Assembly (NCBI GenBank): GCA_026315105.1
Contig: CM048744.1
Span: forward strand, 905,615,094-905,679,093
Direction of reading: 5' to 3'
DNA from: Locusta migratoria
Taxonomy: Eukaryota > Arthropoda > Insecta > Orthoptera > Acrididae
Length of the DNA stretch: 64,000 nt
Shown here: piece after piece, positions 58,601 to 64,000 of the stretch
How the letters are laid out: each line of letters starts with the position of its first letter
Position numbering within the stretch: position 1 is the first letter of the stretch
The notes under the pieces: model-generated
The model's input: the letters and a program-made list of their open reading frames with translations, nothing else
Database searches by the model: none
Told to the model about the DNA's origin: nothing
Translations under genes and position numbers: made by a program

Positions 58601-58800
58601 CACGAAAAAAGAACACAATAGAATGCATGAAACACTTTCAACGTGGCAAGCATTAGTGCCATAGCTAGTACATGACTAGTTTATTAAATCAGCTATTTGC
58701 TTTAAAGACACTGCTTTCTTTGCACAGACGAAAAGCACAGACTACGGTGATTTGGGAAAATAAACTGCTTTCTTCCACAGAGACTTTGTAAGGTAAACCA
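55640..58800. other. No recognisable gene
   Basis: Mostly AT-rich, with a more GC-balanced island at about 56240-57360. That island has open frames on both strands (56726-56965 +, 56792-57019 -, 57102-57359 +), none with a motif I recognise. Confidence 0.4.
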
Positions 58801-60070
58801 TTATACACGCAATTGACGATCTTCAACGCCTCCTGATACAGTCTATCATGCTCTCTTCTCGCAGCTCATAATCTAGGGCCCAGTCGCACGGAAAATCCAT
58901 CCCCTCATTACTGAAGTACTTCTGTTGAGTGAGCCTGCCAGTGCCAAGATTACGCAGCCCAGTAGCGGCTCTTCAACCACCGACATATACACCGTTGCAG
59001 TACTCAGTTGGGTGTCGTGGGTTTTCCTACTGGCCCAGGCGGCATAATAAATTGCGGCTTCCTCTCCCTTGTCGCCTCCTCCCTCTTGTAAGATTACTGC
59101 CCAATAGAAATATTGGTAATTAATAGCATTTGATAATTAAACAGTATGTAGTTCACTGCAAACATTGACCATGCCAATGCACTAAATGTTACACAATTTT
59201 AATCTTATTAATTATGGTAGCAATGTATGTACGCAGTTGGGTGACAACGTTTATAGTTAGGCCATAGGTAGAAATTCTCCACGTTGAGATTTGCTGTGTG
59301 CTTGTAGCTGACGGGAGGCCAGCGAGCAGGCCGACGGTGGTGGCTTGTTCCAGCTTAGGATTTTCCAGGTTCGTTTCCGGCGAGGGGAGAGAGGGACAAT
59401 GGCGAGTGCCAGGCGGAGTGCAGTGCACAGCGTGAAACAAAATAATCTAATACTACTTGCATTTGAAGTAATACGATGCAGTTAGGAACCTTTAAGGCCC
59501 TCATTACAAAATAGCCTGTTGACAAATAAACAATACATTAGCTGATATAGTCACATCTGGCGTAATATGTTTAATTGACAATGAAAAGTAATAAATTACC
59601 AATGAATACAAGACAGTTACACAACTAGCATGGCAATGTTTTGTTTATAAAAATGATATATTAACTATTTCTCATTTTATTTTCAATTAATCTTGTGTAT
59701 TTTATCTCGAAATATTCAGTTAAATCACTTATTTGTGATATAAGAAATTGCACGATTATAATAAATAGTGCAATAGGAAGTGACGAGTCGGGAGCGAGTG
59801 GGGTAGCTGGCCGGGCGGCGTCGCTCTGCACAGTCGGCATGTGGATCTCCATGTGGAGACTATAGATTTTTTTGTGGCAATTGCCAAGTGTGGTTGCTCG
59901 TCGTAGACTGCACCAAGTTGTATCGAGTGCTACTCTGTGTTGTGAATATTTAGCCGGTGGAACAAGGTGTGCATCGCACTAATTTAAAGTGACTGCGTTT
60001 TGTTAATGTAACACGTGTCGTCGCATAGGCATGAACATAAACGGTGTTTGAGACAGACACATGGTGTGAA
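58800..60070. other. No recognisable gene; possible LTR remains
   Basis: The GC-richer parts at 58860-59100 and 59760-60060 look non-coding. The second lies directly upstream of the primer-site-like sequence at 60087 and could be R-U5 of an LTR; no terminal repeat partner was found. Confidence 0.3.
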
Positions 60071-60086
60071 AATATTCACTTTGTCT

Positions 60087-60105
60087 GGGGGCTCACGAGC
60101 TATAA
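60087..60105 (+). other. Possible retroelement primer-binding site
   Basis: TGGGGGCTCACGAGC resembles the start of a tRNA-Pro primer site (TGGGGGCTCG). No gag or pol follows, so if real it marks a solo LTR with a short internal remnant. Confidence 0.25.
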
Positions 60106-60109
60106 CTTT

Positions 60110-60966
60110 ATTTGGTAAATGTGTCGACGTGCAGACGTATCAGCCACAGGGTTTTAATATCGTGTAATAAACAACATAAAGTGAACTTCCACGTGTTTTC
60201 AAAAATAGTAGTTAGTACACCCTTTTTCTCACATGAACTTACTTTATTATGAATTTTTTTGTTAATCATATGCAGGGAAGGAAAGCTGCAAACGTGTGAT
60301 ATCATTCCCTAGAAAACGAATCAAACAGTAGCAATCACAGCTCCAGTGTTTTTGCATGTTTAGGAATTTGGTTCGCAACTGGTGGTTGTGAGTTTTAAAA
60401 AATTAAACTTTCCCTATTTTAAACTCTCACCCCGACCATCGCCCTCGCACTCTCCACCTCCATCCACACACAGGAGTTTACCGAGAGTTTCAAACGCTAG
60501 ACGGAAAGAACCACAATGGTTATCCTCGTCATTTTCTGTCGTGACAAGTTGCAAGGTATAACGTAGTTTTACAGCGGTAACATTGAAATTGGCTGTTCTC
60601 GTAATTTAGCCACTATTCGTTAATAGCTATATTGTCCCTTATACGACAGCAATCATTACAGGATTTCTGTTGTTCGACTCTGTTACATATGTTCGGGGTG
60701 CATCCATTTAACGTGCTGACCATGATTAAATAAAGATTTACGCAATAATGGGTGTGTTCGTTTGAAAGAAATTACGGAACGTTTTGTTACGGTTAGATCC
60801 GGCGTATAAATTCTAGAGGACTAGAGTGTTGTTCTTGAAGTCTAACAGATGATAAAATTTATAGCTTAATATAGATGCGTCAATCCCAGTTCATCTACCT
60901 GGAATTTCATCTTTATAAAATGAACAATACTGTAATTATCGACATTATGTTTGACCATTGAATAAG
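60110..60966. other. No recognisable gene
   Basis: Nothing supported between the primer-site-like sequence and the second Tc1 element. Confidence 0.45.
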
Positions 60967-60968
60967 TA

Positions 60969-62342
60969 CACTCCTGGTCATTAAAATTGCTACACCACGA
61001 AGATGACGTGCTATAGACGCGAAATTTAACCGACAGGAAGAAGATGCTGTGATATGCAAATGATTAGCTTTTCAGAATATTCACACAAGGTTGGCGCCGG
61101 TGGCGACACCTACAACGTACTGACACGAGGAAAGATTCCAACCGATTTCTTATACACAAACAGCAGTTGACCGGCGTTACCTGGTGAAACGTTGTTCTCA
61201 TGCCTCGTGTAAGGAGGAGAAATACGTACCATCACGCTTCCGACTTTGATAAAGGTCGGATTTTAGACTATCGCGATTGCGGTTTATCGTATCGCGACAC
61301 TTCTGCTGCCAGCGTTGGTCGCGATCCAATGACTGTTAGCAGAATATGGAATCGGTGGATTAAGGAGGGCAATATGCAACGTCGTGCTGGATCCCAACGG
61401 CCACGTATCACTAGCAGTCCAGATGACAGGCATCTCATCCGGGTGGTTGTAACGGATCGTGTAGCCACATCTCGATCCCTGAGTCAACGGATAGGGACGT
61501 TTGCAACACAACAACCATCTTCACGAAAAGTTCGACGACGAGTGCAGCAGCATGTACTATCAGCTCAGAGATAATGGATGCGCTTACCCTTGCGCTGCAT
61601 CACAGACAGGAGCGCCTGCGAAGGTGTACGTAACGGCGAACCTGTGTGGACGAATGGCAAAACGTCATTTTTTCGGATGAATCCAGGTTCTGTTTACAGC
61701 ATCATGACGGCCGCATCCGTGTTTGGCGACATCGCGGTGAACGCACATTGGAAGCGTGTATTCGTCATCGCCATACTGGCGTATCACCCGGCGTGATGGT
61801 ATGGGGTGCCATTGGTTGCGCGTCTCGGTCACCTCTTGTTCACGTCGATGGCACTTTGAACAGTGGCCCTTACAATTCAGATGTGTTACGACCTGTGGCT
61901 ATACCCTTCATTCGATCCCTGCGAAACCCTACATTTCAGTAGGATAATGCACGAGCGCATGTTGCATGTCCTATACAGGCCTTTCTGAATACGGAAAATG
62001 TTCGACCGCTGCCCTGGCCATTACATTCTCCAGATCTCACACCAAGTGAAAACTTCTGGTCAATGGTGGCCGAGCAACTGCCTCATCACAGTACGCCAGT
62101 CACTACTCTTGATGAAATGTGGTATCGTGTTGAAGCTGCATGTGCATCTGTACCTGTACACATCATCCAAGCTCTGTTTGACTCAATGCCCAGGTGTATC
62201 AAGGCCGTTATTACGGCCAAGGGTGGTTGTTCTGGGTATTGATTTCTCAGAATCTATGCATCAAAATTGCATGAAAATGTAATCACATGTCAGTTCTAGA
62301 ATAATATATTTGTCCAATGAATAACCGATTATCATCTGCATC
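60969..62342 (+). mobile_element. Tc1-like DNA transposon, 3' end missing
   Basis: Sister of the element at 4052. It starts CACTCCTGGTCATTAAAATT at 60969 after TA (60967-60968). It matches that copy up to ATCATCTGCAT at about 62342 and then changes to unrelated sequence, so the last 50 bp and the 3' terminal repeat are lost. It cannot be mobilised. Confidence 0.9.
61200..62242 (+). pseudogene. Tc1-like transposase, disrupted
   Basis: Starts at the ancestral ATG (MPRVRRRN). The helix-turn-helix region (DYRDCGLSYRD, GRDPMTVSRIWNRWIKEG) runs to a stop at 61574. The catalytic domain resumes in another frame at about 61646: FSDESRF (first Asp intact), SPGVMVWGAIG, then a TAG replacing Gln just before DNARAHVA (second Asp), and SPDLTPSENFW with the Glu 34 residues later. 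The frame then stays open to TGA at 62242 (ITAKGGCSGY). It is better preserved than the copy at 4264: one frameshift region and one nonsense codon. Confidence 0.9.
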
Positions 62343-63190
62343 TCTAAAATTCTTGAATATCAGTCTCCAGATCGCTTTTATTTCCTAGAACATGACCGGT
62401 TTCGGGACAGCTGCCCATCTTCAGATCTGTTACCAAATTTATGAAGTTACAGAGTAACCTGTCCTGTGATAAACGAATGTTCACGGTCATTACTAAAGCG
62501 TATTAGCTTCCTCAGGCTTTATATAATGTACTTAAAATCATCTGATTGGTGGGGATCATTTTCGTTAAAATTACTCTTAATAAGTAATTATTGACTTACA
62601 TATAAAATCAATTCTGAAGTCAAGGTGTATGATAGTTGTTACGGTATAAAATAGCAGTTGTAAATGAGATACTCAGCTGTCTTCTTTCCCGTCTGCGGAT
62701 GAGGCTTCAGTGTGTCAGGCAGCAGCAGCGTCGCCGAGGTTCCCTCCGACGTGTCCCATTCACCACCACCAGTGTGCTGAGGGCCGCTGTAGCTAGTGTT
62801 TGGCAGTGCGTTCCATTCCAGGCAAGGCTACAAAATGTCATTAAATATTTCAGAAAAGTTTTTATGCATGAAATCTGTCTGCTCATTTAGAAGTTTGTCC
62901 GGGCCTTTCTCCTTGTGCGCATATACTTCAAGCTCTTCAAGTACATTTAAATGAAAGCTTTTCGGTGCCCTGTGCAGCACTTCGATTTGTTCGCCTATAG
63001 TGCTAACTTGGTGTTTGTTGCCTTTAGCATGCGCTCCAAATGTTGTGTGATTGCTGTTAATGCAGTGCTCTTTGTATCAGACTTCAAAGTTACCAGTTTG
63101 ACTTATGTAATATTTATCACAGCTGGCGCTTTTAATCTTGTATACCCCAGAGTTGCTGTACTTTGTGCGTATGTGATGGGCAAATGGCAC
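62343..63190 (-). mobile_element. Penelope-like element, GIY-YIG end (minus arm of inverted pair)
   Basis: On the minus strand the region 63165-62870 reads SGVYKIKSASCDKYYISQTG, the GIY-YIG endonuclease start, then KEHC, a region with H-Q-x-S, and a C-terminal part equivalent to the LDxLEExEVY...LNEQTDF motif of Penelope proteins. The 3' UTR continues to 62343 with a hammerhead-like motif at 62394-62424. No reverse transcriptase remains in this arm. Confidence 0.8.
62394..62424 (-). ncRNA. Hammerhead-like motif in Penelope 3' UTR
   Basis: Minus strand: CTGAAGA (exact CUGANGA core) at 62424-62418, the hairpin GGG...CCC, GAAA at 62403-62400, the palindrome ACCGGT and C at 62394. An unpaired T precedes stem II, and stem I pairs only two to three bases. 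Best core match of the series. Confidence 0.45.
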
Positions 63191-63706
63191 AAACGTTAAG
63201 GCATAGACCCAGTACGAAAAAACCCACTAAGTACAGTAACTCTGGGGTATACAAGATTTAATGCGCCAGCTGCGATAAATATTATATAGGGCAAACTGTA
63301 CGCAACTTTGAAGTCTGATACAAAGATCACTGCAATAACAGCAATCGCACAAAATTTGGAGCGCATCCTAAAGACAACAAGCACCAAGTTAGCACTATAG
63401 GCGAACAAATCGAAGGAGCAGACAGATGTCATGCATAAAATTTTTTTTGAAATATTTATAAACATTTTGTAGCCTTGCCTGGAATGGAACGCACTGCCAA
63501 CTGAAGCTTCATCCGCAGACGGGAAAGAAGACAGCCGAGTATCTCATTTACAACTGCTATTTTATACCTTGACTACTATTTTACACCTTGGCTTCAGAAT
63601 TGATTTTATATGTAAGTCAATAATTACTTATTGAGAGTAATTTTAACGAAAATGATCCCCACCAATCAGATGATTTTAAGTATATTATATAAAACCTCAG
63701 GAAGAT
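63191..63706 (+). mobile_element. Penelope-like element, GIY-YIG end (plus arm of inverted pair)
   Basis: Inverted copy of the preceding arm. AACTCTGGGGTATACAAGAT at 63237 begins the endonuclease on the plus strand (GVYKI equivalent), followed by the same downstream region and 3' UTR (GTCTGCGGATGAGGCTTC complement at 63503-63520, ending CCTCAGGAAG at 63700). The arms share about 500 bp at roughly 90% identity and meet near 63190. Truncated at about 63706. Confidence 0.8.
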
Positions 63707-63714
63707 ACTATGCT

Positions 63715-64000
63715 TTAAAAATTCCTTTTCTCACCAATTCTTTGGTAACGCTTCATTAGTTACATGATCTACCCACCTTATCTTCAGCATTCTTCTGTAG
63801 CACCACATTTCAGAACCCTCTTTCCTCTTTTTCACGAACAAGGCAACACTCCACCGAAATGAATTCAGAAAGGACTTCTTTATACTTAAATTAATATTTC
63901 ATCTAAGTAAATTCCTCCTTTTTCAAAAACGTTTTTCTTCCCAGTTCCACTCTGCATTTTGTATCCTCGACGACTGCGACCGTCGTATGTTCTTTTACTG
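63715..64000 (-). mobile_element. RTE-like LINE fragment at the window edge
   Basis: Minus-strand copy of the region also present at 12180-12500 (the CACCTTATCTTCAGCATTCT and TCTGTAGCACCACATTTC blocks, encoding the MWCYRRMLKI region). It continues past the window end. Confidence 0.8.

Noticed and set aside
59870..60105. LTR retrotransposon 5' end
   Set aside because: Only a short tRNA-Pro-like primer sequence supports it; no gag, pol or second LTR, so kept as a low-confidence site.

Overview
The window looks like a piece of a very large, repeat-rich insect genome, most likely an orthopteran of the grasshopper/locust type. That is an inference from three things: introns of 10-16 kb, many tRNA-headed SINEs of the kind I associate with Schistocerca, and degraded Tc1, Penelope-like, RTE/jockey-like and Ty3/gypsy elements nested in one another. 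No operons, rRNA genes, CRISPR arrays or bacterial-type genes are present.

The one host gene I can support is on the + strand and is spread over 40 kb. Five short exons (7139-7301, 19936-20066, 35931-36016, 36139-36286, 46884-47102) join with compatible phases into 248 codons plus a stop. They encode transmembrane helix 3 through the C-terminal tail of a class B (secretin-family) G-protein-coupled receptor. Each internal boundary has AG/GT splice signals, and the exons lie in the right order and frame. Exons for the N-terminal hormone-binding domain and TM1-TM2 were not found and probably lie left of the window. The introns are 12.6 kb, 15.9 kb, 122 bp and 10.6 kb; the long ones are packed with transposable elements.

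Layout. 1-7.1 kb: gypsy pol fragment cut by a SINE, jockey-like LINE, Tc1 element, LINE scrap, SINE. 7.1-20 kb (exon A, intron 1): Penelope-like pol cut by a SINE and by a terminal-repeat element; an RTE-like LINE with a fairly intact CR1/L2-like LINE inserted in it (8-bp duplication); a 5S-rRNA-headed SINE; a 333-bp foldback element with 13-bp duplications. 20-36 kb (intron 2): a head-to-head Penelope pair, a gypsy pol on the - strand, and a gypsy pol on the + strand split inside its reverse transcriptase. 36-47 kb (exons C-E, intron 4): RTE-like LINE, Penelope-like element and gypsy gag, each carrying or next to a SINE. 47-64 kb (downstream): a gypsy pol with polypurine tract and GC-rich LTR, a 196-bp tandem repeat, a long stretch with no recognisable gene (53.9-60.9 kb), a second Tc1 copy, and another head-to-head Penelope pair.

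The most interesting threads are the dispersed receptor gene, which departs from two family signatures, and a recurring short structure of the form CTGANGA, hairpin, CCGAAA, short palindrome. It resembles a minimal hammerhead ribozyme and occurs in Penelope-type sequence, in the foldback element and directly before the best poly(A) signal of the receptor gene.
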